A stretch of 64,000 nucleotides of DNA from Paractinoplanes deccanensis (GTDB lineage Bacteria > Actinomycetota > Actinomycetes > Mycobacteriales > Micromonosporaceae). The position numbers and the translations under genes are program-made. Below the pieces are notes generated by a model. The model was not told the DNA's origin. It ran no database searches and was given only the letters and a program-made list of their open reading frames with translations. The DNA lies in assembly GCF_016862115.1 (NCBI RefSeq), contig NZ_BOMI01000013.1:62001-126000 (forward strand), given 5' to 3'. Every line of letters starts with the position of its first letter. Within the stretch, counting starts at the first letter, position 1. This document shows, in pieces, positions 1 through 9,559 of the stretch.

Positions 1-54
1 CGGGCGGCGGCAAGGGGTCCATCGTCGCAGGCTAACGGGCCGTACGCTTCGACG

Positions 55-945
55 ATGGTGATCGATCGCGCCGGGCGGCGGGCGGGGTTCGCCGTCGTCG
101 TGCTCGCGTACGGGCTGGCGGGCCTCGCGGCGTGGGGCGCCGCTGTGGCCGTCGGCGGTGCGCCTCCGCTGGTGGTCACGCTGGTGGCCGATCTCGCGGC
201 GACCGTCGTGGTGTTCCTGGCCAGTGTGGTCGTGGCGAACGCGAGCCTCTACGACCCGTACTGGAGTGTCGCGCCGCCGGTGATCGTGGTGGCCTGGGTC
301 GTGTGGCAGGGCGGGCTGACCGGGCGGCAGGTCGCGCTGCTGGTGGTCGTGTTCGCGTGGGCGGTGCGGCTGACCGCGAACTGGGCGGTCTCCTGGCGGG
401 GGCTGGCGCACGAGGACTGGCGGTACGTGCGATTGCGTGACCAGCGGCCGTCGTGGCTGCCGTTCTGGGTGGTGAGCCTGACCGGCATCCAGCTGATGCC
501 GACGCTCGTGGTCTTCGCCGGCCTGCTGCCCGTCTGGCCGGCGGTGACGGTCACCGGCCGGCCGTGGGGTCTGCTGGACGCCGCCGCCGTCCTGGTCGGC
601 CTCGGCGCCGTCGTCATCGAGGGGGTCGCCGACCGGCAGATGCGCCGCTTCACGCGCGACCCCGCCAACCACGGCCGGGTGAACGACCGGGGCCTGTGGC
701 GCTGTTCGCGCCATCCCAACTACCTCGGCGAGATCACCTTCTGGTGGGCGATGTGGCTGTTCGCCCTGGCCGCCGCGCCGAACTGGTGGTGGACGGTCGC
801 CGGCCCGGCCGTCATGGTGCTGCTCTTCGTCTTCGTCAGCGTCCCGTTGATGGACCGCCGGTCGCTGGAGCGCCGTCCGGGCTACGCCGGCTACATGCGC
901 CGCGTGCCGCCCCTGCTGCCGTTTCCGGTGCGCCCCGGGGCGTGA
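55..945 (+). CDS. DUF1295 family integral membrane protein (steroid 5-alpha-reductase / isoprenylcysteine methyltransferase fold)
   Basis: A polytopic membrane protein of 296 residues with about seven hydrophobic segments. The C-terminal part has the family signature: a charged stretch with DRQMRRF, then GLWRCSRHPNYLGE (around residue 220) followed by an aromatic FWWAMW segment, and a basic tail ending in a proline-rich PPLLPF motif. This layout is typical of DUF1295, which is distantly related to steroid reductases and ICMT-type methyltransferases. The actual reaction in bacteria is not established, so no substrate is assigned. The ATG at 55 is the first start in frame. It faces the large secreted gene that ends at 1075, with about 130 bases between the two stops. 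Confidence 0.85.
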   Translation: MVIDRAGRRAGFAVVVLAYGLAGLAAWGAAVAVGGAPPLVVTLVADLAATVVVFLASVVVANASLYDPYWSVAPPVIVVAWVVWQGGLTGRQVALLVVVFAWAVRLTANWAVSWRGLAHEDWRYVRLRDQRPSWLPFWVVSLTGIQLMPTLVVFAGLLPVWPAVTVTGRPWGLLDAAAVLVGLGAVVIEGVADRQMRRFTRDPANHGRVNDRGLWRCSRHPNYLGEITFWWAMWLFALAAAPNWWWTVAGPAVMVLLFVFVSVPLMDRRSLERRPGYAGYMRRVPPLLPFPVRPGA

Positions 946-1074
946 CACCCCGCAACCGGCGGTTGCTCTTCCCGGCGAACGTGGCGCCCGAGGTGGCGCG
1001 GCAGTGGCAGGCGCGGAACAGCCTGGTCACCACCGCGCCCACCGAAGCCACCGCGCCCACCGTGGGCGCGTGAC

Positions 1075-4000
1075 TCACCGGCCGGTCTCGGTCGGCGTCT
1101 CGATCGGCTTGGCGTCGCTCGTGATGCCGAGGCCGTGCAGGGCCGGGGACGTCCCGGCCCGGCCGCGGGTCAGCTCGACGCGGTACTGCGCGTAGCGGGA
1201 GCCGCCCACGACCCGGTCGCCCTGGCCCACCTGCTTCCAGGCGGTCCAGCCGGCGCCCGGCGCCGAGGTGCTGCCGGTGCGGACCCACACCCGCACGCTC
1301 GCGCCGGCGGGCACGGTCGCCTGGTAGGAGAGCCGGTCCCAGGTGACCATCTGGCCGGCGTCGAGCACCCGGGACACCATGCTTCCGCTGCGGGCGCCGG
1401 TGGCCAGCCGTACGCCGTCGGCGGCGACCGTGGTGCCGTTCGCCCTGCCGGTGCGCAGCGCGGGCACCGTGTGGTCGGCCACCCCGGCGGCGGTGGAGAC
1501 GAAGGTGCCCGCCGGCGACACGGTCACGTTGCCGGAGCGGTCGGTGACCCGTACCCGGAAGTGATGGGTGGTCTGCGGATCGAGGCCGGTCACCGTGGCG
1601 GTGTGCTGCCGGCCGGTCAGGTCGGCGGGCCAGTCCTGGCCGTCCACCTCCAGCGTCGTGGCGGCCGGCTCGTTCGTGCTCCACGAGACCGTCGCCGTGC
1701 CGTCCGGGCGGGCCACGACGGCGATGTCCGAGACGGCCGGCGCGACGGAGTCCGGAGCGGGCGTGGCCTGCCGCTGCTGGGGCGCGGCAGCGGGTGCGGC
1801 GGTCGCGTAGGTGGCCACGTGGGCGCCCGGCGCGGCGGTGAACATCGCGTACTCCACCCCCTTGATCGTCGTACGGGTGAACGGCACCGCCGTGCCCGCA
1901 CGGGTCAGCGTGGTCAGGGCGCGGCCGTCCGAGCCGAGGGTGGGCACCATGCCGGTGAGCCCGTTCGCGCCGGTGCCGACGTTCACCGTGAACGACAGCG
2001 TGCCGTTCGACCACCAGATGTTCGAGTACGACGACGCGTTGCGGCCGTCGAGCCAGGTGAGCAGCTGCTTCGCCGTGATCAGCGGGACGCCGCGGGCCCG
2101 GGCCGAGGCGAGGATCTGGTCGCTGTCGTACGTGGTGGCGCTGTCGGTGTGCATGTTCGCGGTGAACGCGCCGTAGTAGCCCTCCGGACCGAGCGCCCGG
2201 TCGAGCAGCGTGTTCACGGTGAACGGGTAACTCTGGCCGGACTCGTCGGTCATCTGCGTGGCCGCCTGGTAGACGTCGATGAGCCCGCCGGTCTTGGGGG
2301 AGAAGCGCATCGGCATGCCGGAGCCGGTCATGAAGCCGGGCCGGTTCGTGACCCAGGAGCCGGGCCAGTAGTAGTAGTTGGTGTCGAGCCGGATCCCGTT
2401 CGCCGCCTCGACCGTCGCCTGCGAGGACCAGTCCGACCAGACGATGCAGTGGGTGCGGTTGGTGACCGGGCCGGGCACGGCGCTGTACTTCGCCCGCCAG
2501 GAGGCGAGCTGGTCGGTGTAGAAGCCGCTCAGCGTGCTCGGGGTGTAGTCGCCGCAGCTGGTGCTGACGTGCAGGCCGACCTCGAAGCCCCGGGATTGGT
2601 ACGCCGACGCCTGCCCGCCGGTCAGCGGGGTGTTCGGATAGATGTACGACGTGAAGCGGGCGCACTGCCAGTCGTCGACCGCGCAATTGGCGGGGCTGTT
2701 CGCCGCGTACTGGTCGAATCGTCCCGCCGTGCCGCCGTGCGCATGGTCGTCGCCGGTGGCCACGACGACCGCCTTGAGGCTGCGCGGGAAGTACCAGAAC
2801 TTCGGCAGCGGCGCGCGGTCCAGGTTCATCGCGCCGATCAGGTTGGCCAGCAGCCGCTGCTGCTCGTCGGCCTGCGGGACGGCGGCCTTCGCCAGGTCGA
2901 CCCAGTCGGTGGTGCCGGTGCCGCCGAAGTAGAGGTCGTCGGAGCGCCGCGGCGAGGATCCGTCGCGTTCCTGGCCGTCCCACGCCGGGTTGCCCTGCCG
3001 GGTGTAGACGAGCGACTGCGGCAGGTCGAAGCTGAACGCCGCGGCCTGCCCGCCGCTGGTGCCGACGCTCGTGAGCGACACCGCCGGGTTGGTGGTGGCC
3101 GTGGTCGCGTTCGAGTAGAGCGTGGCGACCGCCCGGGCGCCGTTGAGCGTGTAGCGGTCGGCGGTGCCGTGATACTGGAGTGTCTGGTCGGTGATGCCCG
3201 TGCCGGGCGGTGCGGTCGTGTCGACGCGCAGGTATCCCTCGGCCAGGGTGCCGGTCGTGGCGGTGAGGCCGAGCAGGCCGGCCAGCTGCTTGTCCGGGCG
3301 CATGGCGATCAGGTTGCCGCCGCCGTCGACCCAGGCGGTGAACATGGCGACCTGGGCGGCGGTGAGCGGGGTCTGGCCGAGCAGCACCACGTCGTACTGG
3401 CCGAGCGTGGTGGCGGTGACCGTGGACAGCTCGGCGGTGGCGAACTCGTTGAGGCCCTCGGTGCGCAGCACCTCGGCGAGGAACGGGGTGAAGCCGGCCG
3501 TCGGCTTGACGACGAGCACCGGGCCGCCGGGGCCCTGGTCCGGCGGCGGCGGTGGCGGGGTGCCGGTGGTGAAGGTCCAGGTGACCGGCGTCATCACGTT
3601 GCCGGCGGCGTCGCGGGCGCCGCTCACCGAGACCGTGTACGCGGTGGAGTGGGCCAGCGTGGCCGACGGTGTGAAGGTGACCGTGGCGCTGCCCGGGTCG
3701 TACGCCGTGGTGCCCGCGACGGCGCCCGAGGGGCCGGTCAGCGACATGGCCGCGCCCGAGACCGGCTCGTCGAAGGTGGCGGTGACGGCGGTGGTGGCCG
3801 CGACGCCGGAGGCGCCCGCCGACGGGGCACGCGCGGCCAGGCCGGGGGCCACGGTGTCGGTGGCGGAGGTGTTGTAGACGACGTCGACCCAGTAGTTGGT
3901 CGACTGGTAGCTGGCGGTCGGGTAGGCGCTGGCCCCGTACCGGTAGACGCCGTTGCTTCCCGACGGTGCGGTCAGGGGACCGCGGGTGACCGTGGAGGCG

Positions 4001-5226
4001 AGCCCGTTCTGGGTGGCGGAGTAGAAGCCCGTGTCGGTGTGGTACGACGCCACGTACGTCGTGTTGGCCGTGATCGCGACCGGGTTGGGCAGTGTGGCGC
4101 TCTGCCAGCCGGTGGCGCTCTCGCCGGTGAAGGTGACCGTGGACAGGCGGGTGCCGGCGGTGTTCCAGAGCGAGCCGGTGTGCGTGCCGGTGTTGCCCGG
4201 GCCCTTGTAGAACCTGATCCCGGTGATGTAGCCGGCCGCGTTGGCCCGGAACTTGACGCCGACCTCAACGGCGCTGTTGTCGGCGACCGCGGCGGTGGCC
4301 GGCGTCGCGGTCGGCGGCCAGATGGTGCAGGGACAGCCCGTTCCCGTGCCCGTGGTGGTGGTGAACGACCACGTGTGCGCGGCCATCGTGTTGCCGGCGG
4401 TGTCCCTCGCGCCGCTGACCGTTGCGGTGTAGGCGGTGGATGTGGCGAGCGCGCTCGACGGCGTGAAGCTGACGGTACGGGTGGCCGCGTCGTACGCCGT
4501 CGTGCCGGCCACGGCCGTGCTGCCGGCCCGCAACGCGAGCGCGGCCGTGCCCGCCTGAAGCGGCTCGTTGAGCGTGGCGCTCACCGTCGCCGTGGTGGCC
4601 ACGCCGGTGGCGCCCGGCTCCGGGTTGGTGCCGGTGACCGTCGGCGGCGTCGTGTCGGCCGCGCTGGTGTCGAAGACGACGTCGACCCAGTAGTTCGCGG
4701 ACTGCCACGTGTTGGTGGGGAAGCCGCCGCCCGTGCCGTACCGGTAGACGCCGTTGGCCCCGTCCTCCCCGTCGCGCAGGGCGCGCAGCGGGGCGTTGTC
4801 GGCACCGGCCGACGCGAACGCGCCGTCGTCGCTGGCGTAGCGGCCGTTCGGCGCGTAGTAGGACGCCACGTACGTGGTGTTGGCGCTGATCGCGATCGGG
4901 GCCGCGAAGGTGGCGGTCTGCCAGCCGGACGCGGTCTCGCCGGTGAAGGTGACGGTGCCGAGGTTCGTGCCGGTCGCGCTCCACAAATGGCCGACGTGCG
5001 TCCCCGTGTTGGCGGTGCCCTTGTAGAAGCGCACCCCGGTCACGAAGCCGTCGGTGTCGGCGCGGAACTTCACGCCGACCTCGACGGCCGCCGTGTCGGA
5101 GTCGGAGGGGACGGCCGGCGCCGCCGAGGCGGGCCAGATGGTGCACGGGCAGGTGGCCGCCTGTGCCGCCTGCGGCACGGCGAGGAGGGCGGCCACGAGG
5201 GCCAGGACGATCGCGAGCTTTCTCAT
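1075..5226 (-). CDS. Secreted multidomain protein: two DUF4082 + Big_5 pairs, amidotransferase-like domain, polysaccharide-deacetylase-like domain, FN3
   Basis: An exported protein of 1383 residues. The start chosen is the ATG at 5226, which has a GAGGAG ribosome site and begins a classical signal peptide (MRKLAIVLALVAALLAVPQAAQA). Domains, with rough positions: DUF4082 (25-187, opening CPCTIWP and closing YWVDVVF), Big_5 Ig-like (188-293), a second DUF4082 (295-455), a second Big_5 (458-552), a proline linker (~560), a class-I-amidotransferase-like fold (565-755), a region with GDDHAHGG (~827) and GLHVSTSC (~887) that resembles NodB-type deacetylases, an FN3 domain (1158-1248) and a C-terminal beta domain. 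The likely role is acting on extracellular carbohydrate; this is inference. It lies 10 bases after the stop of the gene at 5237-8389, so the two are probably cotranscribed. In-frame extension beyond 5226 runs into that gene and is rejected. Confidence 0.85.
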   Translation of the reverse strand: MRKLAIVLALVAALLAVPQAAQAATCPCTIWPASAAPAVPSDSDTAAVEVGVKFRADTDGFVTGVRFYKGTANTGTHVGHLWSATGTNLGTVTFTGETASGWQTATFAAPIAISANTTYVASYYAPNGRYASDDGAFASAGADNAPLRALRDGEDGANGVYRYGTGGGFPTNTWQSANYWVDVVFDTSAADTTPPTVTGTNPEPGATGVATTATVSATLNEPLQAGTAALALRAGSTAVAGTTAYDAATRTVSFTPSSALATSTAYTATVSGARDTAGNTMAAHTWSFTTTTGTGTGCPCTIWPPTATPATAAVADNSAVEVGVKFRANAAGYITGIRFYKGPGNTGTHTGSLWNTAGTRLSTVTFTGESATGWQSATLPNPVAITANTTYVASYHTDTGFYSATQNGLASTVTRGPLTAPSGSNGVYRYGASAYPTASYQSTNYWVDVVYNTSATDTVAPGLAARAPSAGASGVAATTAVTATFDEPVSGAAMSLTGPSGAVAGTTAYDPGSATVTFTPSATLAHSTAYTVSVSGARDAAGNVMTPVTWTFTTGTPPPPPPDQGPGGPVLVVKPTAGFTPFLAEVLRTEGLNEFATAELSTVTATTLGQYDVVLLGQTPLTAAQVAMFTAWVDGGGNLIAMRPDKQLAGLLGLTATTGTLAEGYLRVDTTAPPGTGITDQTLQYHGTADRYTLNGARAVATLYSNATTATTNPAVSLTSVGTSGGQAAAFSFDLPQSLVYTRQGNPAWDGQERDGSSPRRSDDLYFGGTGTTDWVDLAKAAVPQADEQQRLLANLIGAMNLDRAPLPKFWYFPRSLKAVVVATGDDHAHGGTAGRFDQYAANSPANCAVDDWQCARFTSYIYPNTPLTGGQASAYQSRGFEVGLHVSTSCGDYTPSTLSGFYTDQLASWRAKYSAVPGPVTNRTHCIVWSDWSSQATVEAANGIRLDTNYYYWPGSWVTNRPGFMTGSGMPMRFSPKTGGLIDVYQAATQMTDESGQSYPFTVNTLLDRALGPEGYYGAFTANMHTDSATTYDSDQILASARARGVPLITAKQLLTWLDGRNASSYSNIWWSNGTLSFTVNVGTGANGLTGMVPTLGSDGRALTTLTRAGTAVPFTRTTIKGVEYAMFTAAPGAHVATYATAAPAAAPQQRQATPAPDSVAPAVSDIAVVARPDGTATVSWSTNEPAATTLEVDGQDWPADLTGRQHTATVTGLDPQTTHHFRVRVTDRSGNVTVSPAGTFVSTAAGVADHTVPALRTGRANGTTVAADGVRLATGARSGSMVSRVLDAGQMVTWDRLSYQATVPAGASVRVWVRTGSTSAPGAGWTAWKQVGQGDRVVGGSRYAQYRVELTRGRAGTSPALHGLGITSDAKPIETPTETGR

Positions 5227-5236
5227 CGTGCACTCC

Positions 5237-8200
5237 TCAGGAGGCCGCGGTGAAGACGACGTCGACCCAGTAGTTGGCCGACTGCCATGTGTTGGTGGGG
5301 AAGACCCCGCCCGTGCCGTACCGGTAGACGCCGTTGGCGCCGTCGACGCCGTTGCGCAGCGCGTGCAGCGGGCCGTTGTCGACACCGGTGGTGGCGAAGT
5401 AGCCGGTGTCGGCGGCGTAGTGGCCGTTCGGCGCGTGGTAGGAGACGACGTAGGTGGTGTTCGCGGCGATCGTCACGGGCGTGGCGAGGGTCGCGGTCTG
5501 CCAGCCGGACGCGGTCTCGCCGGTGAAGGTGACGGTGCCGAGCAGGGTGCCGGTCGAGGTCCACAGCCGGCCGATGTGCGTGCCGGTGTTGCCGCTGCCC
5601 TTGTAGAAGCGGACGCCGGTGACCTGACCGGCGACGTCGGAGCGGAACCGCATGCCGAGCTCGACCGCCGCGGTCTCCGGGTCGGCCGGGGTGCCCGGGA
5701 CGGCGGTGCCGGGCCAGACCGAATACGTGCCGGTCGGCGGTGGGGTGTTCGCCGCGGTGGTGAACGACCAGGAGGTGGGGGCCATCGTGTTGCCGGCGGC
5801 GTCCCGGGCGCCGCTGACGGTCACGGTGTAGGCGGTGCTCGGGGCGAGCGCCGCGCTCGGCGTGAAGGTCGCGGTGCTCGCGGCCGCGTCGTACGCCGTC
5901 GATCCGGCGACCGTGCCCGACGGCCCGGCCATCGCGACGACGGCGCCGGAGACCGGCTCGCTGAAGGCGGCGGAGGCCGTGGCCGACGTGGCGACGCCGG
6001 TGGCGCCGGAGGCGGGGCTGCGCGTGGTGACGGTCGGCGGCGTGGTGTCGGGCGCGCCGCCGCCCGGGTTGAAGACCACGTCGACGTAGTAGTTGGCGCT
6101 CTGCCACGCCACGGTCGGGAAGCCCGAGCCGTAGCGGTAGACACCGTTGACGCCGTCCTCGCCGTCGCGCAGCGCGTGCAGCGGGGCGTTGGAGTAGCGC
6201 TGGGACGCGAAGTAGTTGGTGTCGCCGGCGTAGTGACCGTTCGGCGCGTAGTAGGACACGACATAGGTGGTGTTCGGGCTCAGCGTCACCGGCGTGGAGA
6301 GGTTCGCCTGCTGCCAGCCGGACGCCGACTCGCCGCTGAAGGTGACCGACGCCAGCTGGGTGCCGGTGTTCGTCCACAGGCGCCCGACGTGGGTGCCGGT
6401 GTTGGTGCTGCTCTTGTAGAAGCGGATCGCGGTGACCTGCCCCGCGACGTCGGTGCGGAAGCGGGTGCCGACCTCGGTGCCGGTGCCGTCCGGGTCGGCC
6501 GGGGTGGCCGGGACGACGCCGGCGGCCCAGATGGTGCACGGGCAGGTGCGCGCGCCGACGGTGACCGTGCGGGTCGCGTCGGCGCCGACGTTGCCGCTGT
6601 CGTCGGTCGCCCGCACCCGGATCGTGGGCGTTCCCGTGCTGCCGGGCCGCCAGGTGTACGACCAGGTGGCGCGCCCGGTGGCCGGGTGCCAGGTGGATCC
6701 GTTGTCGGTGGAGACCTCGACGCCGCCGACCACGCCGCCGCCGGTGTCGGCCGCGGTGCCCGAGATGACGGTCGGCGAGCCCGCCGGCACGGTCGCGCCG
6801 GCGGCCGGGGCGGTGATGGTCGCCGACGGGCCGGTGGTGTCGGTGGAGGCGGTGGCCGCGGTCAGTCCGGCCTGGAGGGTGCCGGGCTGCACGCCCATGT
6901 CGGCGAGCAGGTTGACCGTGGCCTGCCGCATCGGGGTGCTGGCCGCGCCGGAGCCGCGGTCGTGGTTGCTGTCCAGGCCCCATGACCACTGCACGGTGCC
7001 GGCGCCGAAGACCAGCGCCCCGCTCGGCGCGCGGTAGAGCGTCAGGTTGTGCGTGGCGCTGCCGGTCGCGTACGTCGATCCGTAGTCCTGCAACACGTCG
7101 AGCCCGGACGCCGTGGTCGTGGAGAGCTTGATGAGGCCGCGCGGGCGGAAGCCGTTGTCGGCGTCCTCGTCCCACTCGTAGCCGACGGTGCCGCTGCCCA
7201 GCGTGGCGGTGGCGCCGGCGGCCTGGGTGGCGACCGTCGTGTCCCGCCAGAGCCGCATCTTGCCGTCCGCGGCGGGCACCTGGAGGCTCACCGTGCCGGC
7301 GTTCACCTTGAAGATCGTGCCGGTGAGCGCGTTCTCCGGCCGGTTGCCGTCGGCCGGCGGGCTGAACCGCGGGTCGCGCCACGTGCCGGTCCAGGCCGCC
7401 GTCGGGTCGATCTTGTCGTTCGCGTGCGTCTCCTTGTAGCAGACCATGGTCCGGTACGAGCTCTCCCAGCGCGTCTTCCAGAACACCTCGTTGCCGCTGA
7501 GGAAGGCCAGGTGCACGCCGGCGTCGCGGGCCGCCTCCACGTTGGCCCGCTGCTGGCCCGACCAGTACTCGTCGTGGCCCACCGAGAGGAAGGCCCGGTG
7601 GTTGCGCAGCAGCGCGCCGTTGCGGTCGGCGTCGACGCCCGCGATGTAGCTGACGTCGTAGCCGTTGGCCTCCAGCCAGCGCACCATCGGGTATTCGGCG
7701 TTGTAGACGTAGTCCTCGGCGCCGGTCCCGCGCGTGGTGATCGGCCGGTTGTAGCTGACCTTGTACGCGCGCCCGGCCGGCGACCCGACGTACAGGCTGT
7801 TGCCGCCGTACTGGTTGTAGGCCTGCCACGTCGAGTCGGACGTCTGGAACACGATGCCGGAGCGGCTCGCGTCGTCGCGTACGACGAAGTGGATGTGACT
7901 CGCCCCCGACGTGCCGTCGGTGCGCACGAGCCGGGCGAAGTAGATGCCCGAGACGGCGTTGGAGGGCACCGGCCACGACGCCGAGACCGCCCAGTTGCCG
8001 CAGTCGACGAGCCCGGTGGCGGCCTGGGTCATGCAGTCCGGCTGGTTCTGCCGGCCCACCGGGTTGACCGAGGTGATGAGCCGCGCGCCGTTCCCGCCGT
8101 AGTAGCCCATGCGGTAGATGTCGACCCGGTACGACGCGGCCGAAGAGTCGATCTTGAACTGGACCGTTTCGCCCACGTTCACGCTGATGTCGGTGCTGAA

Positions 8201-8389
8201 GCCCTGAAGGGCCGCGCTGCCGTAGCCGGTGATGTCCCACGTGCTGCGCGGCGTGCCCGGCTTCGTGTTCTCACACGCGACCGGATTGACGAGCGGCGCG
8301 CAAGCGTCGGCGGCGGCCGGCCCCGCCTGCGCCACGGAGAGTCCCGCGACGACGAGGGCGGTGACAAGCAAGGTCCTGAGTGTACGCAC
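5237..8389 (-). CDS. Secreted N,N-dimethylformamidase-beta-like protein with Ig-like and two DUF4082 domains
   Basis: The start is taken as GTG 8389, preceded by GGAGGCG at good spacing. It begins the signal peptide VRTLRTLLVTALVVAGLSVA; the mature part starts near residue 28. The N-terminal half (to ~500) matches the N,N-dimethylformamidase large-subunit C-terminal-like family: YRMGYYGG (~90), LEANGYDVSY (~240), SVGHDEYWS (~270) and FLSGNEVFWKTRWE. This is followed by an Ig-like domain (~530-610), DUF4082 (~615-775), Big_5 (~780-880) and a terminal DUF4082 (~886-1050). The enzymatic substrate is unknown; DMFase activity itself should not be assumed. Domains with the same order and near-identical repeats occur in the downstream gene, so the pair probably shares an extracellular target. 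The stop overlaps the ribosome-binding region of the downstream gene. Confidence 0.85.
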   Translation of the reverse strand: MRTLRTLLVTALVVAGLSVAQAGPAAADACAPLVNPVACENTKPGTPRSTWDITGYGSAALQGFSTDISVNVGETVQFKIDSSAASYRVDIYRMGYYGGNGARLITSVNPVGRQNQPDCMTQAATGLVDCGNWAVSASWPVPSNAVSGIYFARLVRTDGTSGASHIHFVVRDDASRSGIVFQTSDSTWQAYNQYGGNSLYVGSPAGRAYKVSYNRPITTRGTGAEDYVYNAEYPMVRWLEANGYDVSYIAGVDADRNGALLRNHRAFLSVGHDEYWSGQQRANVEAARDAGVHLAFLSGNEVFWKTRWESSYRTMVCYKETHANDKIDPTAAWTGTWRDPRFSPPADGNRPENALTGTIFKVNAGTVSLQVPAADGKMRLWRDTTVATQAAGATATLGSGTVGYEWDEDADNGFRPRGLIKLSTTTASGLDVLQDYGSTYATGSATHNLTLYRAPSGALVFGAGTVQWSWGLDSNHDRGSGAASTPMRQATVNLLADMGVQPGTLQAGLTAATASTDTTGPSATITAPAAGATVPAGSPTVISGTAADTGGGVVGGVEVSTDNGSTWHPATGRATWSYTWRPGSTGTPTIRVRATDDSGNVGADATRTVTVGARTCPCTIWAAGVVPATPADPDGTGTEVGTRFRTDVAGQVTAIRFYKSSTNTGTHVGRLWTNTGTQLASVTFSGESASGWQQANLSTPVTLSPNTTYVVSYYAPNGHYAGDTNYFASQRYSNAPLHALRDGEDGVNGVYRYGSGFPTVAWQSANYYVDVVFNPGGGAPDTTPPTVTTRSPASGATGVATSATASAAFSEPVSGAVVAMAGPSGTVAGSTAYDAAASTATFTPSAALAPSTAYTVTVSGARDAAGNTMAPTSWSFTTAANTPPPTGTYSVWPGTAVPGTPADPETAAVELGMRFRSDVAGQVTGVRFYKGSGNTGTHIGRLWTSTGTLLGTVTFTGETASGWQTATLATPVTIAANTTYVVSYHAPNGHYAADTGYFATTGVDNGPLHALRNGVDGANGVYRYGTGGVFPTNTWQSANYWVDVVFTAAS

Positions 8390-8510
8390 GCGAATCGCCT
8401 CCACGCCGTTCGACCGTTGCGGCACAGCATGTGAATGCCTGCCCGCATGATCTGTCAGCCCGGCGACACCCCCGCCCGCTGTGGGCGAAGTGCGCAACTA
8501 GTCAGCCCGG

Positions 8511-9521
8511 TCAGCGGCGCGGCGCTGCCCCACCGGAAGCCGAAGACCCCCCGATCGACGGATCCCCCAGTGCACGGCCGAGTGCTTCCGCGGCCCGCGC
8601 GGCGAGCGAGGCGACCAGCCCCTCCGCCGACGGCAGGTCCCGGACGAGGTCGACACCCTCACCGGCCCAGACGGGCTGCGGCGGGATGACACCACGCGCC
8701 AGATCGTCGTCGTAGTCCCGCCGCGCACGCGGGTCGGTGGCCGCCTCGCCCTCCCGGCCCTGCCACCGATCCAGGTGCGGATGCCCGAGCGTGCGAGCGG
8801 TGTACTCCGACGGCCACCGCGACCCGCGCACGACGTCGAGCAGGGTGCTGCGCTCGGTGTCCGCACCACGCCCGCCGACGATGGCCCGGACGATCGCCGG
8901 GTCGGCCAGGCTCTCGGCGGTCGCCTGAAAGCGCGTGCCGATCAGAGCCCCGGCCGCGCCGAGGGCCAGCGCGGCGGCCAGCCCCCGCCCGTCGGCGATG
9001 CCCCCGGCCGCCAGCACGGGCACGGACCCCGCGAGATCGACCACGACCGGCACGAAGGGCAGCGTCGACCGCCCCCGCGAAGCACCGTGCCCGCCCGCCT
9101 CGGTGCCCTGCGCCACGATCACGTCGGCGCCCAGATCCACCGCCCGCCGAGCCTCGTCCACGCTGGTCACCTGAAGCATCAGGGCGGCACCGCCACGGCG
9201 GACGTCATCGGCGTACGGCGTGGGGTCACCGAACGAGAGCATCACCGCGCGAGGGCCGTGCTCGAGCGCCCGGCCCAGCACGGCCCGGTCGATCGCCCAC
9301 GTCAGAAAGCCGACGCCCCAGGGCCGATCGGTGGCCGCGGTGAGGAGGGCCACCTCACGCGTCAGCCACGCGGGGTCACCGTCCCCGGAGCCGAGCAGCC
9401 CGAGCCCGCCACCCCGCGAGACGGCCGCGGCGAGGGCGCCACCCGCCGTGCCACCCATGGGCGCCAGAGCGACCGGATGCCGCAACCCGAACATCTCGGT
9501 GAACGCCGTCGTCAGCCCCAT
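8511..9521 (-). CDS. Nitronate monooxygenase family FMN enzyme
   Basis: A 336-residue TIM-barrel flavoenzyme of the nitronate monooxygenase (2-nitropropane dioxygenase) family, which oxidises alkyl nitronates such as propionate-3-nitronate using FMN and oxygen. Visible motifs are PVALAPMGG near the N terminus, the class signature AQGTEAGGH at 137-145 with the presumed catalytic His145, and the phosphate-binding AAGGIADGRG at 171-180 followed by GTRFQAT. Length is normal. It is transcribed away from the broken gene at 9.56-10.0 kb. Some relatives act as enoyl-ACP reductases (FabK), so the physiological substrate is uncertain. The C-terminal tail is Ser/Gly/Ala-rich and probably disordered. Confidence 0.88.
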   Translation of the reverse strand: MGLTTAFTEMFGLRHPVALAPMGGTAGGALAAAVSRGGGLGLLGSGDGDPAWLTREVALLTAATDRPWGVGFLTWAIDRAVLGRALEHGPRAVMLSFGDPTPYADDVRRGGAALMLQVTSVDEARRAVDLGADVIVAQGTEAGGHGASRGRSTLPFVPVVVDLAGSVPVLAAGGIADGRGLAAALALGAAGALIGTRFQATAESLADPAIVRAIVGGRGADTERSTLLDVVRGSRWPSEYTARTLGHPHLDRWQGREGEAATDPRARRDYDDDLARGVIPPQPVWAGEGVDLVRDLPSAEGLVASLAARAAEALGRALGDPSIGGSSASGGAAPRR

Positions 9522-9559
9522 GGCCTCCGATCAAACCAGTTGCGGCCCCACGCCGGGAC

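Noticed and set aside
1135..5253. 1372-codon plus-strand open frame
   Set aside because: It is antisense to the secreted DUF4082 gene, is very Arg/Gly-rich, has no domain and exists only because of the high GC content. Similar long antisense frames over 16.3-19.2, 19.0-21.0, 34.2-36.2 and 40.1-43.1 kb were rejected for the same reason.
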